Positions 1 through 9,465 of a stretch of 64,000 bases of DNA are shown here, piece by piece. The notes under the pieces are model-generated. The model searched no databases and was not told the origin of the DNA. It saw only the letters and a program-made list of their open reading frames with translations. The stretch spans positions 62,001 through 126,000 of the forward strand of contig NZ_VRMG01000007.1 in assembly GCF_008040105.1 (NCBI RefSeq). The letters are read 5' to 3'. Positions within the stretch are counted from its first letter, which is position 1. Each line of letters opens with the position of its first letter. Made by a program: the position numbers and the translations under genes. Source of the stretch: Lacisediminihabitans profunda. GTDB lineage: Bacteria > Actinomycetota > Actinomycetes > Actinomycetales > Microbacteriaceae.

Positions 1-615
1 CTTGGTGAAGACGATGTCATCGCTCACGAGCACGTCGTAGGCGTTGAGCTGGTCGTACGGAAGCACGTGCACGGACGGGATGTTGCGAACGCTCTTGTGG
101 CTCACGACGTCGTCGCGCTCCAGGACGATGAGCACGTGCTTGCTGGTCGAGATCGACTCGAGCAGGGCCACGATCGTCTTGGTCGACGGAACGTCTCCCA
201 CGGAGAGCGAGTCGATGACGTGAATGCGTCCACCGCGAGCCCGGTCGGAGAGTGCACCGCGAAGGGCGGCGGCAATCATCTTCTTGGGGGTGCGCTGGGC
301 ATAGTCGCGGGGGTGGGGTCCGTGGACGATTCCACCGCCGGTCATCTGGGGGGCGCGGATCGAGCCCTGACGAGCGCGACCGGTTCCCTTCTGCTTGAAC
401 GGCTTGCGACCGGCACCGGAAACTTCACCACGGCGGAGCGTGTTGTGTGTTCCCTGGCGAGCCGCTGCGCGCTGCGCAACGACCACCTGGTGGATCAGCG
501 GGATGTTGGTCTGAACGTCGAAGGTCTCGGCGGGCAGTTCGACGGTGCCGACCTTCTTGCCCTTGGCGTCGAGAACGTCGAGCGTGTTGTTAGTGGCGCC
601 AGCTTCGGTTGCCAT
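1..615 (-). CDS. rplD: 50S ribosomal protein L4 (partial, C-terminal end beyond window)
   Basis: L4 binds 23S rRNA in the large ribosomal subunit and, in some bacteria, represses its own S10 operon. The reverse strand from the ATG at 615 reads 205 codons without a stop. It contains the typical L4 core [20 protein letters not shown] followed by [10 protein letters not shown] and the [10 protein letters not shown] segment. L4 is usually about 210-220 residues, so only the last few residues should be missing. It follows rplC after 3 nt and belongs to the S10 operon. Confidence 0.96.
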   Translation of the reverse strand, partial: MATEAGATNNTLDVLDAKGKKVGTVELPAETFDVQTNIPLIHQVVVAQRAAARQGTHNTLRRGEVSGAGRKPFKQKGTGRARQGSIRAPQMTGGGIVHGPHPRDYAQRTPKKMIAAALRGALSDRARGGRIHVIDSLSVGDVPSTKTIVALLESISTSKHVLIVLERDDVVSHKSVRNIPSVHVLPYDQLNAYDVLVSDDIVFTK

Positions 616-618
616 GCG

Positions 619-1269
619 TTACGCCCCCTTCACTGCGTTGCGAACGAATACGATCCGGCCGCGAGCACCGGGAACGGCGCCCTTGACGAGGATCAGGTTC
701 TTTTCGAGGTCTACCGAGTGAACGGTGAGGTTCATCGCGGTGACGCGGTCACCACCCATGCGGCCGGCCATGCGCATTCCCTTGAACACGCGCGAGGGCG
801 TGGAGGATGCACCGATCGAGCCGGGCTTGCGGTGGTTGCGGTGCGAACCGTGGCTGGACGAGACGCCCTTGAAGTTGTGGCGCTTCATGACTCCGGCGAA
901 GCCCTTGCCCTTGGAGGTACCGACGACGTCGACCTTCTGGCCGGCCTCGAAGATGTCGACCGCGATTTCCTGGCCGAGTGCGTACTCGGCGGCATCCGCG
1001 GTGCGAACCTCGGTGAGGTGGCGGCGAGGCGTGACGCCCGCCTTGTCGAAGTGACCCGTGGTCGGCTTGTTCACCTTGCGGGGGTCGATCTGGCCGTAGG
1101 CGATCTGCACGGCGCTGTAGCCGTCGATGTCCGGGGTGCGCAGCTGGGTGACGACGTTGGGGGTGATCTCAACGACGGTTACGGGGATGAGCTTGTTGTT
1201 CGCATCCCAGACCTGGGTCATGCCGAGCTTCTTGCCCAGCAGTCCCTTGCTTGTCTTAGTGGTTGCCAT
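619..1269 (-). CDS. rplC: 50S ribosomal protein L3
   Basis: L3 is a primary assembly protein of the 50S subunit near the peptidyl-transferase centre. The 216-residue product begins with [15 protein letters not shown] after a short N-terminal tail and carries the central loop [20 protein letters not shown], which is diagnostic of L3. The length is normal. It starts 8 nt after the rpsJ stop and ends 3 nt before rplD, so the three genes are co-transcribed. Confidence 0.98.
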   Translation of the reverse strand: MATTKTSKGLLGKKLGMTQVWDANNKLIPVTVVEITPNVVTQLRTPDIDGYSAVQIAYGQIDPRKVNKPTTGHFDKAGVTPRRHLTEVRTADAAEYALGQEIAVDIFEAGQKVDVVGTSKGKGFAGVMKRHNFKGVSSSHGSHRNHRKPGSIGASSTPSRVFKGMRMAGRMGGDRVTAMNLTVHSVDLEKNLILVKGAVPGARGRIVFVRNAVKGA

Positions 1270-1277
1270 GGGGTGTC

Positions 1278-1586
1278 CTAGAGCTTGATCTCGATGTTGA
1301 CGTCTGCGGGGAGGTCGAGTCGCATGAGCGAGTCGACGGCCTTCGGCGTCGGGTCAATGATGTCGATCAGGCGCTTGTGGGTGCGCTTCTCGAAGTGCTC
1401 GCGGCTGTCCTTGTACTTGTGAGGTGAACGGATCACGACGATCACGTTCTTCTCAGTCGGAAGCGGCACCGGGCCGACGACGGTCGCGCCGGCACGGGTC
1501 ACCGTGTCGACGATCTTGCGCGCCGAGCTGTCGATGACCTCGTGGTCATACGACTTAAGTCGGATGCGGATCTTCTGTCCCGCCAT
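1278..1586 (-). CDS. rpsJ: 30S ribosomal protein S10
   Basis: S10 is a 30S head protein and, as NusE, a subunit of the transcription antitermination complex. The product is 102 residues from [19 protein letters not shown], the family's usual length. The open frame continues upstream to 1709, but the added residues do not resemble S10 and the conserved N-terminus fixes the ATG at 1586. It is the first gene of the S10 operon visible here (rpsJ-rplC-rplD), preceded by a long non-coding leader. Confidence 0.97.
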   Translation of the reverse strand: MAGQKIRIRLKSYDHEVIDSSARKIVDTVTRAGATVVGPVPLPTEKNVIVVIRSPHKYKDSREHFEKRTHKRLIDIIDPTPKAVDSLMRLDLPADVNIEIKL

Positions 1587-2022
1587 GTGTGACTCATCTC
1601 TCTCTAATGCATCGTGGCCGCGAATGAACGCTGCTATTGGATGCTCGGTTTGCTCAGGTTCGTGCCTTGGAGCTGCACAGCCGCTGTCGCACCACTGTTG
1701 TTGTGTCAATTACTGCTTGGGTTTTACCGACCCCCGCGGTCGGGCGTGTTGCCCCGTCCGGACACACGCGTCACCGCTTGCATCGTGGGTTTCGATTAAG
1801 TCGTGTTCTGCTACCCGCGGCCTAGGCGGTGGCGGTCGCTTTCTCAAGCGGGTGCCTCACACCTATGCACAACCTGGCAGTGATCCCAGCGCAGAAGCCG
1901 GAAATGTTGAACTAGAAGAGTTTGCCACACTGCGGGGCATTGCTGCAACCCGGGCGTGTCACGTTGGGCGTGTCGCGGCGCCGGTAGCCGATCGGCGTCA
2001 CGCCGCGCGGCGTTCCGGCCGG
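1587..2022. other. Intergenic leader upstream of rpsJ
   Basis: This 436-bp stretch separates the DUF1275 gene from rpsJ and must hold the S10 operon promoter and 5' leader. On the minus strand a TTGACA hexamer lies at 1704-1709, but no acceptable -10 sits 16-18 nt downstream, so I do not call a promoter. The short open frames here show no codon structure or family resemblance. No Rho-independent terminator for the DUF1275 gene is obvious. Confidence 0.5.
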
Positions 2023-2700
2023 TCAGCGGCGACTCGCCGCCACCAGGGTGAACACGCCGGCGGTGAAGATGATGGCCGCGGCGAGGAGAGCCTCCGGGCC
2101 GCCGAACCAGCGCACCACGCCTGCGCCGATTGCGGCGCCGACTCCCATCGCGAGGATGGCGCCGAGCCGCGGGAGCCAGTGCTTTCCCTTTCCCCCGCCG
2201 AGCCTGCTCTCCCTCGCGAGGTTCGCGACGGTGTTGGTGACCACGATCGTCGTGATGTCGCTGTTGCCGACCGGCTTCACCGCGGCCACCTGCGCGCCCA
2301 TGACGGCGGCGAGGAGTGTCGTCACGGTGAGGAGCGCGGCCTGGGGCAGTGTGCCCACCACGAGCCAGAACACGGCGAGCCCGATGATGAGCACCACTCC
2401 TCCGCCGAGCACCCACATGCTCGACACCGGCAGCCCCTTCTCCGGGCTCTGGCCGATCGCGCGACCGCCGATGGCGGATCCGAGCATGAATCCCAGCAGC
2501 GCTATCGCGTTGTTGAACAGGGGGATGCCCGGCACGCCGACGAGCGCGAACCCCAGGAACAACACGTTGCCGGTCATGTTGCCGGTGAACACGTGATCGA
2601 GTGCGAGGTAGCTCACGGCGTCGATCGTGCCGGTGGACGCGGTGAGGATCAGCAACCCGACCGCGTAGTGATGAACGGGGGCGAGTCGGGGCACTGTCAT
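2023..2700 (-). CDS. DUF1275 (YoaK-like) membrane protein
   Basis: The 225-residue product is predicted to be an integral membrane protein of the DUF1275/YoaK family, whose function is unknown. The family signature is visible near the N-terminus: STGTIDAVSYLALDHVFTGN followed by MTGNVLFLG, at about residues 20-48. Six or so hydrophobic segments follow. The start at 2700 (MTVPRLAP) is chosen because the family N-terminus begins there; upstream residues in the longer open frame are shadow. It sits between the AbiEi-like gene and the S10 operon. Confidence 0.85.
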   Translation of the reverse strand: MTVPRLAPVHHYAVGLLILTASTGTIDAVSYLALDHVFTGNMTGNVLFLGFALVGVPGIPLFNNAIALLGFMLGSAIGGRAIGQSPEKGLPVSSMWVLGGGVVLIIGLAVFWLVVGTLPQAALLTVTTLLAAVMGAQVAAVKPVGNSDITTIVVTNTVANLARESRLGGGKGKHWLPRLGAILAMGVGAAIGAGVVRWFGGPEALLAAAIIFTAGVFTLVAASRR

Positions 2701-2849
2701 TCCCCACACGCTAGCGGATGATGAGACGCCGCGTTTCACTCCACACTCGACGACTCCGGAGCGCCCGCCGCCCGGCTTCCCGTGCCCGTTTGTCGTGATT
2801 GTGCCCAGTCGAAAGGGCTGACTGATGTCGAGGGGGCACAAACTCGGCC

Positions 2850-3803
2850 TCAGCGCCACCGAATCCCCATCGGAAGGCCGGCGGAGACGAGCCTGCGCCG
2901 CAGCGCGAGGGGGTCGATCGCGGTCGACCAACGCCAGCGGGCGAATCCCCGACCGAGGGCCCGCACCCGGTCCTCGCGCACCTTCTCGTCGAGAAGCACC
3001 TGCTCCACCGACCGGCCGCTTCGGAAGGCCTCGTCGAGGTACTTGCGGTCGCCGTCGGCCTCGCCGACGAGGCGGAACTCCGGCCAGTCGAAGTCGGTCT
3101 CGGCGATGAAGCCGTCCGCGTCGTGGAATGCGCTCTGGAGGAGTGGTCGCGGGCATCCGATCCTGCGCATGTTCACCCGACTCACCGACTCGAGCGGCGT
3201 CTGCGCGGCCGTCTCCCCGAAGTCGATGATGTCGCGCGAGCGGGCATGGCCGCGGAACGGCAGTTTCGACTCCCAGACTCCGACGAGTTGGTCCCTGGTC
3301 ACCAGCGGACCTCGACCGAATCGGTCGCGGTGCAGGGCGAAGTCCGCCATCGTCACGGCCGCCGGCGCTGGGGCCGATGCCGCCAGGTCCACCACCGTCC
3401 TGGCAATCGAGGTGACGAGCATTCCCTCGATCTCCACCAGGTCGTCGTCGTCCACGCGGAGCGAGTGCCGCACGACCCCGTTGCGACTCCTGGCGGCCTG
3501 CGTAGCGGATTGCGTGATGTGGACCTCGGTCGGCCAGGCGCCGACGATCGGAAGCCGGTGCACGGCGGCCGCCGACCAGTGCGAGATCACCGGTCGATTC
3601 CGCCGGGTCTCGGCGACGGCGCGCACTCGAAGCAGGTAGCGGGCCGTGGCATCCAGGCCATCCCACAGTTCCCGGCCGATGTAGGCGCCCCTGGCCACCC
3701 GAACCTCACGGTCGTGCGTCACGGCGTTGGCGTGCCGCTGCCGGGTGTCGGTGGGGTCGAGCAGGTCGTGGGCGAAGACGAGGGAACGCGCCGATTCGGT
3801 CAT
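2850..3803 (-). CDS. AbiEi-like N-terminal domain fused to PD-(D/E)XK (DUF559-like) nuclease fold, orphan
   Basis: The 317-residue protein resembles the large actinobacterial family annotated as type IV toxin-antitoxin AbiEi-like. An N-terminal winged-helix-like segment (about 1-60, with VRVARGAYIG) is followed by a middle domain. The C-terminus reads as a Vsr/DUF559-type fold: acidic residues D237/D239, then E248-A-D250-G-D-R-K254, matching the D...ExD..K catalytic pattern. The start at 3803 (MTESARS) is preferred; the longer frame upstream reads through a tandem repeat. No AbiEii toxin lies beside it, so antitoxin function is doubtful and the substrate is unknown. It interrupts tuf and rpsJ. 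Confidence 0.7.
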   Translation of the reverse strand: MTESARSLVFAHDLLDPTDTRQRHANAVTHDREVRVARGAYIGRELWDGLDATARYLLRVRAVAETRRNRPVISHWSAAAVHRLPIVGAWPTEVHITQSATQAARSRNGVVRHSLRVDDDDLVEIEGMLVTSIARTVVDLAASAPAPAAVTMADFALHRDRFGRGPLVTRDQLVGVWESKLPFRGHARSRDIIDFGETAAQTPLESVSRVNMRRIGCPRPLLQSAFHDADGFIAETDFDWPEFRLVGEADGDRKYLDEAFRSGRSVEQVLLDEKVREDRVRALGRGFARWRWSTAIDPLALRRRLVSAGLPMGIRWR

Positions 3804-3987
3804 GGCTCGAGCCTGCGGTGCTCGCACCGATCCGGCGGGCCCGATCAGGGATTCGCGCGGAAGGCCGGTTAACCCCCACGTGGGGGCGAGAGGAGAAGGG
3901 CGCCCTGCCGGCAGGTGGATGCGGCGGCGGAGTTCGCGTGACTGTGTCCGCTCGTTGCCGTTGTGCCAGTTCGACGAGGAACAAGCG

Positions 3988-4096
3988 CGACAAACGGGCA
4001 CGCACGCGCGAACGCTCCAACGACAAGCGGGCACCTGCGCGCGAACGCCCCAACGACAAACGGCCACGCGCGCGAGGACACCCCAACGACAAAAGG
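3988..4096. repeat. 33-bp tandem repeat, about 3.3 copies
   Basis: Three successive 33-bp units begin at 3988, 4021 and 4054, each opening with CGACAA(A/G)CGG and ending in CCAA. A fourth partial copy at 4087 runs into the tuf terminator stem. Units differ at several positions, mostly in the third. The unit length is a multiple of three, which produces repetitive spurious peptides in several frames. I infer slippage or recombination downstream of tuf; no coding role is supported. Confidence 0.85.
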
Positions 4097-4120
4097 CCGC
4101 ACCCGAGGGTGCGGCCTTTC
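4091..4120 (-). terminator. Rho-independent terminator of the str operon (after tuf)
   Basis: On the minus strand, 14 nt past the tuf stop, an AAGGCCGCACC arm pairs with GGTGCGGCCTT across a CTCG loop and is followed by a short T run. The stem is GC-rich and perfect, so this should end the rpsL-rpsG-fusA-tuf transcript and insulate it from the AbiEi-like gene. Confidence 0.88.
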
Positions 4121-4134
4121 GTGTGGAACAGGTG

Positions 4135-5328
4135 CTACTTGAGGATCTTCACAACCGTGCCGGCGCCGACGGTGCGGCCACCCTCGCGAATAGCGAAGCG
4201 GAGGCCCTCCTCCATGGCGATCGGCTGGATGAGGTTGACCGTCATCTCGGTGGTGTCACCAGGCATGACCATCTCAGTGCCCTCGGGCAGCGAGATGACG
4301 CCGGTGACGTCCGTGGTGCGGAAGTAGAACTGCGGGCGGTAGTTCGCGTAGAACGGGTTGTGACGTCCACCCTCATCCTTGGACAGGATGTAGGCGTTCG
4401 CCTCGAACTCGGTGTGCGGCGTGACCGAACCAGGCTTGACGACAACCTGGCCGCGCTCGACATCCTCGCGCTTGGTGCCGCGGAGCAGGAGTCCGACGTT
4501 CTCTCCGGCGCGGGCATCTTCGAGGGTCTTGCGGAACATCTCGATGGCCGTGACGGTGGTCTTGGAGGACTTCTCCTTGATACCGACGATCTCGACCTCG
4601 TCGTTCGGGTGGAGGATTCCACGCTCGACGCGGCCGGTGATGACGGTTCCACGACCGGTGATCGTGAAGACGTCCTCGACGGGCATGAGGAAGGGCTTCT
4701 CGGTCTCGCGGATGGGCTCCGGAACGAACTCGTCGACCTTGTCCATGAGGTCGGCAACGGTCGCCGCCCACACGGGGTCACCCTCGAGGGCCTTGAGCGC
4801 GGAGACGCGCACGACCGGTGCGTTGTCGCCGTCGAACTCCTGGCTCGAGAGCAACTCGCGAACCTCGATCTCGACGAGCTCGAGGATCTCCTCGTCGTCA
4901 ACGACGTCGGACTTGTTCAGTGCGACGACGATGTACGGCACGCCGACCTGGCGAGCGAGCAGCACGTGCTCACGCGTCTGGGGCATGGGGCCGTCGGTGG
5001 CCGCCACGACCAGGATCGCGCCGTCCATCTGCGCGGCACCCGTGATCATGTTCTTGATGTAGTCAGCGTGACCGGGGGCGTCTACGTGGGCGTAGTGGCG
5101 CTTCTCGGTCTGGTACTCAACGTGGGAGATGTTGATCGTGATTCCACGCTGCTTCTCCTCGGGGGAGTTGTCGATCTGGTCGAACGCGTAAGAAGCGTTC
5201 AACGTCGGGTACTTGTCGTGCAGCACCTTGGTAATTGCAGCCGTCAACGTGGTCTTACCGTGGTCGACGTGACCGATGGTACCGACGTTGACGTGTGGCT
5301 TAGTCCGCTCGAACTTTGCCTTCGCCAA
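4135..5328 (-). CDS. tuf: Translation elongation factor Tu
   Basis: EF-Tu delivers aminoacyl-tRNA to the ribosome as a GTP complex. The 397-residue product has the G1 loop [16 protein letters not shown]3 DAPGH and G4 NKSD, then the two beta-barrel domains. The start is TTG at 5326-5328 (read as [14 protein letters not shown]), supported by a GAGGAGG ribosome-binding site 5 nt upstream. It is the last gene of the str operon, 103 nt after fusA, and is followed by a strong terminator. Confidence 0.98.
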   Translation of the reverse strand: MAKAKFERTKPHVNVGTIGHVDHGKTTLTAAITKVLHDKYPTLNASYAFDQIDNSPEEKQRGITINISHVEYQTEKRHYAHVDAPGHADYIKNMITGAAQMDGAILVVAATDGPMPQTREHVLLARQVGVPYIVVALNKSDVVDDEEILELVEIEVRELLSSQEFDGDNAPVVRVSALKALEGDPVWAATVADLMDKVDEFVPEPIRETEKPFLMPVEDVFTITGRGTVITGRVERGILHPNDEVEIVGIKEKSSKTTVTAIEMFRKTLEDARAGENVGLLLRGTKREDVERGQVVVKPGSVTPHTEFEANAYILSKDEGGRHNPFYANYRPQFYFRTTDVTGVISLPEGTEMVMPGDTTEMTVNLIQPIAMEEGLRFAIREGGRTVGAGTVVKILK

Positions 5329-5412
5329 TGGGTCCTCCTCAGGACTTAGGTGTAGACGCTCACGATCGACGGTTTTCGACCGCTCGCGCTACGGGGTTGG
5401 GATGTTTTTATG

Positions 5413-5428
5413 TTACTCGGGCGAGTAA
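5413..5428 (-). promoter_or_regulatory. Intercistronic stem-loop between fusA and tuf
   Basis: TTACTCG and CGAGTAA form a perfect 7-bp stem with a 2-nt loop, 3 nt past the fusA stop codon. On the minus strand it is followed by an A-rich rather than T-rich stretch, so it is a poor terminator. It more plausibly protects the fusA 3' end or marks an mRNA processing site that lets tuf be expressed at a different level. Function is inferred. Confidence 0.5.
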
Positions 5429-5431
5429 GTG

Positions 5432-7549
5432 CTACTCGCCCTTGTTCTTCTGGATGATCTCTTCGGCCACCGCGCGCGGCACCTCTGAGTAGCTGTCGAA
5501 TGACATCGAATACACCGCGCGGCCAGAGGTCTTCGACCTCAGGTCGCCCACGTAGCCGAACATTTCCGACAGCGGGACATTGGCCCGAACAACCTTCACG
5601 CCTGTCGCGTCTTCCATGGACTGGATCTGCCCGCGACGGGAGTTGAGGTCGCCGATGACGTCGCCCATGTATTCCTCAGGGGTACGCACTTCAACGGCCA
5701 TCAGCGGCTCGAGGAGAACAGGGTCGGCCTTGCGGGCCGCTTCCTTGAACGCCATCGAACCGGCAATCTTGAACGCCATCTCGGAGGAGTCGACATCGTG
5801 CGACGCTCCGTCGAGAAGGATAGCCCGCACACCGACCATGGGATAACCAGCGAGCACGCCGACCTGCAGCGCGTCCTGGATTCCGTGGTCGACCGAGGGG
5901 ATGTATTCGCGAGGGATACGTCCACCGGTGACCTTGTTGAGGAACTCGTAGCTCTTCTCCGCGGTCACCTCCATCGGCTCAAGCGAGATCTGGATCTTGG
6001 CGAACTGGCCAGAACCACCGGTCTGCTTCTTGTGGGTGAAGTCGTGCTTCTCCACGACGCGACGAATCGTCTCGCGGTAGGCAACCTGCGGCTTGCCGAC
6101 GTTGGCTTCAACGCCGAACTCGCGCTTCATCCGGTCGACCAGGATGTCGAGGTGGAGCTCGCCCATTCCCTTGATCACGGTCTGGCCGGTGTCGATGTTC
6201 TGCTCGGTGCGGAAGGTCGGGTCCTCTTCAGCGAGCTTCTGGATCGCGAGACCCAGCTTCTCCTGGTCGGCCTTCGTCTTCGGCTCGATCGCGACCTCGA
6301 TCACGGGCTCCGGGAACGTCATCGACTCGAGAACAACCTGGTTGTTCGGGTCGGTGAGCGTGTCACCCGTGGTCGTGTCCTTGAGGCCGATGACCGCGTA
6401 GATGTGACCGGCGGTGACGGAGTCGACCGGGTTCTCCTTGTTCGCGTGCATCTGGAAGATCTTGCCGATGCGCTCTTTCTTGCCCTTGGTGGCATTGACG
6501 AGCTGGGCACCGGAGTCGACGTGACCCGAGTAGACGCGGATGTAGGTGAGACGACCGAAGAACGGGTGCACCGCGACCTTGAACGCGAGAGCAGCGAACG
6601 GCTCGGTCGCATCCGGGTGACGCAGGATGACCTTCTCCTCATCGCGCGGGTCGTGGGCCTCGATGGCCGGCACGTCGAGCGGGGTCGGCAGGTAGTCGAC
6701 GACCGCATCGAGCATCGGCTGCACGCCGCGGTTCTTGAACGCGGAACCACAGAGCACCGGGTAGATCTGGCTCGAGATGGTGAGCTTGCGGATCGCGGCC
6801 TTGATCTCAGCGACCGAGAAGTCGGTGTCACCCTCCATGAAGCGCTCGAGGAGCGCGTCATCGGTCTCGGCAACAACCTCGAGGAGGGCCGCACGGTACT
6901 CGTTGGCCTTCTCGACCAGGTCGGCCGGGATCTCTTCGATGTCGTACTTGGCGCCGAGCTCGACGTCACCCTTCGAGTCACCGCGCCAGGTGAGCGCGCG
7001 CATCTCGACGAGGTCGACGACACCCTCGAAGGTGTTCTCAAACCCGATCGGGAGCTGAATCACGAGGGGCTTCGCGCCGAGGCGCTTGATGATCGTGTCG
7101 ACCGTGTAGTAGAAGTCGGCGCCGAGCTTGTCCATCTTGTTGACGAAACAGATGCGCGGAACGTCGTACTTGTCGGCCTGGCGCCAGACGGTCTCCGACT
7201 GGGGCTCGACGCCCTCCTTGCCGTCGAAGACGGCGACGGCGCCATCGAGCACGCGCAGCGAGCGCTCTACCTCGACGGTGAAGTCGACGTGGCCCGGGGT
7301 GTCGATGATGTTGATCTGGTGCTTGTTCCAGAAACACGTGGTGGCCGCCGAGGTGATCGTGATGCCACGTTCCTGCTCCTGAGCCATCCAGTCCATCGTG
7401 GCTGCACCATCGTGCACCTCACCGATCTTGTGGGTGATTCCGGTGTAGTACAGGATGCGCTCGGTGGTGGTGGTCTTGCCGGCATCGATGTGAGCCATGA
7501 TGCCGATATTGCGGACCTTGTTCAGGTCGGTGAGCACGTCTTGTGCCAC
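5432..7549 (-). CDS. fusA: Translation elongation factor G
   Basis: EF-G is the GTPase that drives ribosomal translocation. The 705-residue product starts with GTG at 7549 and carries G1 ([19 protein letters not shown]), G3 (DTPGHVDF) and G4 (NKMD), followed by domains II-V at normal length. An AAGGA ribosome-binding site lies 6 nt before the GTG. It sits 94 nt after rpsG and 103 nt before tuf in the str operon. Confidence 0.98.
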   Translation of the reverse strand: MAQDVLTDLNKVRNIGIMAHIDAGKTTTTERILYYTGITHKIGEVHDGAATMDWMAQEQERGITITSAATTCFWNKHQINIIDTPGHVDFTVEVERSLRVLDGAVAVFDGKEGVEPQSETVWRQADKYDVPRICFVNKMDKLGADFYYTVDTIIKRLGAKPLVIQLPIGFENTFEGVVDLVEMRALTWRGDSKGDVELGAKYDIEEIPADLVEKANEYRAALLEVVAETDDALLERFMEGDTDFSVAEIKAAIRKLTISSQIYPVLCGSAFKNRGVQPMLDAVVDYLPTPLDVPAIEAHDPRDEEKVILRHPDATEPFAALAFKVAVHPFFGRLTYIRVYSGHVDSGAQLVNATKGKKERIGKIFQMHANKENPVDSVTAGHIYAVIGLKDTTTGDTLTDPNNQVVLESMTFPEPVIEVAIEPKTKADQEKLGLAIQKLAEEDPTFRTEQNIDTGQTVIKGMGELHLDILVDRMKREFGVEANVGKPQVAYRETIRRVVEKHDFTHKKQTGGSGQFAKIQISLEPMEVTAEKSYEFLNKVTGGRIPREYIPSVDHGIQDALQVGVLAGYPMVGVRAILLDGASHDVDSSEMAFKIAGSMAFKEAARKADPVLLEPLMAVEVRTPEEYMGDVIGDLNSRRGQIQSMEDATGVKVVRANVPLSEMFGYVGDLRSKTSGRAVYSMSFDSYSEVPRAVAEEIIQKNKGE

Positions 7550-7643
7550 GGAATGTCCTTACGAAAGTGGTGAAAAGAGGCAGTGGTCACCGGCCGGACC
7601 GGACGGGATCAGATCCCGACCGGGCCAACCCGGTGGAAGTGGT

Positions 7644-8114
7644 CTACCAGCGGTAGTGCGCGAAGGCCTTGTTGGCGTCAGCCATCTTGTGAGTGTCCTC
7701 GCGACGCTTCACCGCGGCACCGAGGCCGTTGGACGCGTCGAGGATCTCGTTGGTGAGACGCTCGGTCATGGTCTTCTCGCGACGAGCCTTGGCATAGGTG
7801 GTGAGCCAACGCAGGGCGAGGGTGTTGGCGCGGTGAGGCTTGACCTCGACCGGCACCTGGTAGGTGGAGCCACCGACGCGGCGGCTCTTGACCTCGATCG
7901 TCGGGCGCACGTTGTCGAGCGCCTTCTTGAGCGTGACTACGGCATCCGCACCGTTCTTGGTGGACACTCCGGAGAGCGCGTCATAGACGATCTTCTCGGC
8001 GAGGCCCTTCTTGCCATCAAGAAGGATCTTGTTGACGAGCTGGCTGACGATGGGTGCTCCATAGACCGGGTCCGCAACTACGGGACGCTTCGGTGCTGGT
8101 CCTTTACGAGGCAT
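7644..8114 (-). CDS. rpsG: 30S ribosomal protein S7
   Basis: S7 nucleates assembly of the 30S head and contacts tRNA in the exit site. The 156-residue product begins [19 protein letters not shown] and ends in the typical [15 protein letters not shown]. Its ATG directly abuts the rpsL stop codon (TAA at 8115-8117), indicating tight translational coupling. Confidence 0.98.
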   Translation of the reverse strand: MPRKGPAPKRPVVADPVYGAPIVSQLVNKILLDGKKGLAEKIVYDALSGVSTKNGADAVVTLKKALDNVRPTIEVKSRRVGGSTYQVPVEVKPHRANTLALRWLTTYAKARREKTMTERLTNEILDASNGLGAAVKRREDTHKMADANKAFAHYRW

Positions 8115-8489
8115 TTACTTCTTGTCCTTTTTCGCTCCGTAGAGGCTGCGAGCCTGCTTACGATTCTTCACGGCCTGGGTGTCGAGCGCGCCGCGCACGA
8201 TCTTGTAACGAACGCCGGGCAGGTCCTTCACACGACCGCCGCGAACGAGCACCATCGAGTGCTCCTGCAGGTTGTGGCCCTCACCGGGGATGTACGCGGT
8301 GACCTCGGTACCGTTTGACAGCTTGACACGAGCGACCTTGCGAAGAGCCGAGTTCGGCTTCTTGGGGGTGGTCGTGTAGACGCGGGTGCAAACGCCGCGC
8401 TGCTGGGGGTTGCCCTTGAGGGCGGGCGCCTTGGTCTTGACGACCTTGGGGCTGCGACCCTTGCGGACCAACTGCTGAATGGTGGGCAC
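8115..8489 (-). CDS. rpsL: 30S ribosomal protein S12
   Basis: S12 helps decode in the 30S A site. The product is 124 residues, starting at GTG 8489 ([15 protein letters not shown]) with an AAGGAG site upstream; the frame extending to 8702 adds non-conserved residues. K43 in [13 protein letters not shown] and K88 in VKDLPGVRY are both wild type, so no classical streptomycin-resistance substitution is present. It is the first gene of the str operon. Confidence 0.97.
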   Translation of the reverse strand: MPTIQQLVRKGRSPKVVKTKAPALKGNPQQRGVCTRVYTTTPKKPNSALRKVARVKLSNGTEVTAYIPGEGHNLQEHSMVLVRGGRVKDLPGVRYKIVRGALDTQAVKNRKQARSLYGAKKDKK

Positions 8490-8850
8490 TACGTACTCCT
8501 TGTATTTACTGCACGGTGACAGTTTGTTCTTTAGCATTCGATCCGAGCTGACGTGCGTTTCGGATCGTTGTGCACCACACGCGAACCTCACGGTTGAGAG
8601 ATCCTGAGTGGTATGCCGTGGGGGCTGTTCCCTCGGGAACAAACCCAGCTGTGTGCCGAAGGCGAAACGCCCGAGGTGACACGCCAGAACTTCGGCGGGC
8701 ACGGCTCAAGCGCACGACAGAGCGCACACCTCGTAAATACTAGCCCGGCGGGCGGTCCCGGTCAAATGATCGTGGGCGAGTTCGCGCTGGGCGCACGCAC
8801 TTCTGCCGGGGGCTGCCCTTCCCGGGCAAAAGTCCCATCCGGCCACCCTC
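8490..8850. other. Intergenic leader and promoter region upstream of rpsL
   Basis: This stretch holds the str operon promoter (separate entry) and an untranslated leader of about 240 nt between the predicted transcription start and the rpsL GTG. Open frames crossing it on either strand look like shadows. No terminator is visible for the membrane-protein gene that ends at 8947, apart from the palindromic element at 8851-8929. Confidence 0.5.
8737..8765 (-). promoter_or_regulatory. Sigma-70-type promoter of the str operon
   Basis: On the minus strand TTGACC (8760-8765) is separated by exactly 17 nt from TAGTAT (8737-8742). Both hexamers match the housekeeping consensus at 5 of 6 positions. It points at rpsL with a leader of about 240 nt. 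This is one of the two clearest promoters in the window. Confidence 0.8.
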
Positions 8851-8929
8851 GAAAACGCAGGAGAATCGGCCGGTGGCGCGCTCTCACCGGCCGGAAAGAG
8901 GGCAATGGCGACAATTGTCCTGCGTTTTC
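8851..8929. repeat. 79-bp palindromic intergenic element E1
   Basis: The ends GAAAACGCAGGA (8851-8862) and TCCTGCGTTTTC (8918-8929) are perfect 12-bp inverted repeats, extendable by AAT after one mismatch. Inside, CGGCCGGTG (8867-8875) and CACCGGCCG (8885-8893) form a second 9-bp hairpin. The element starts 18 bp beyond the stop codon of the gene ending at 8947. It has the same size and nested architecture as elements E2-E6 but its own repeat sequence. No target-site duplication is evident. Confidence 0.8.
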
Positions 8930-8946
8930 AGTCTGGGCGGACGTGC

Positions 8947-9456
8947 TCAGTCGCGTTCCTCGCGGTCACGGTCGTCGCGGTCCTCCCACGGCCAGCGCGG
9001 GGTTCGGCTGGCCCCGCCGCTCTGCCGGTAGGACATGAGGATGAGATAGAGCAGCGCGACGAGCGCCGCCAGCAGGCCGACGGCCGCCGCGAACGGGCCG
9101 ATCGCGTTCGCGGCAAGGAACAGGATGCCGCGCAGCGGCCGACCCGACCCGAGCGCGTAGATGATGGCACCGGACAGGAGAAAGGCGAGGTAGACCACCG
9201 CGCCGATCACCATCGCCCGGGCGACGCCGATCCCCCGCCGCCGGGGACTCGTGGCGGCCGCGACGAGTTGCGCGAAGAGCGCCGCCGTCGCGACCACGAA
9301 CATGATGGGCGCCACGAGCGGGCCGGCATCCGTCTCGGTGAGCACCTCGCGGTCGGCGAAGAGACTGATCAGGCCGCTCGCGGCGATCGCGAGCGCCGCG
9401 AACAGCACGCTCGCGAAGATCGCGACGATGCTCGCGTACCGACGGTCTACTGCCAT
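8947..9456 (-). CDS. Hypothetical four-helix membrane protein
   Basis: I do not recognise this 169-residue protein. It has four hydrophobic helices at about residues 8-31, 48-68, 80-101 and 117-140, separated by short basic loops, and a strongly charged C-terminal tail rich in Asp, Arg and Glu (RWPWEDRDDRDREERD). It starts 9 nt after the preceding gene's stop, so the two are probably co-transcribed. They follow the pilus genes in the same direction, but nothing links them to pili functionally. Confidence 0.75.
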   Translation of the reverse strand: MAVDRRYASIVAIFASVLFAALAIAASGLISLFADREVLTETDAGPLVAPIMFVVATAALFAQLVAAATSPRRRGIGVARAMVIGAVVYLAFLLSGAIIYALGSGRPLRGILFLAANAIGPFAAAVGLLAALVALLYLILMSYRQSGGASRTPRWPWEDRDDRDREERD

Positions 9457-9465
9457 GCCAGTGGT

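Noticed and set aside
67-1281. Long plus-strand frame across the L4 and L3 genes
   Set aside because: It is antisense to rplD and rplC, which have clear protein signatures; the frame is a high-GC shadow.
1704-1709. TTGACA as the -35 of an S10 operon promoter
   Set aside because: No acceptable -10 sits at 16-18 nt, so the match alone is not enough.
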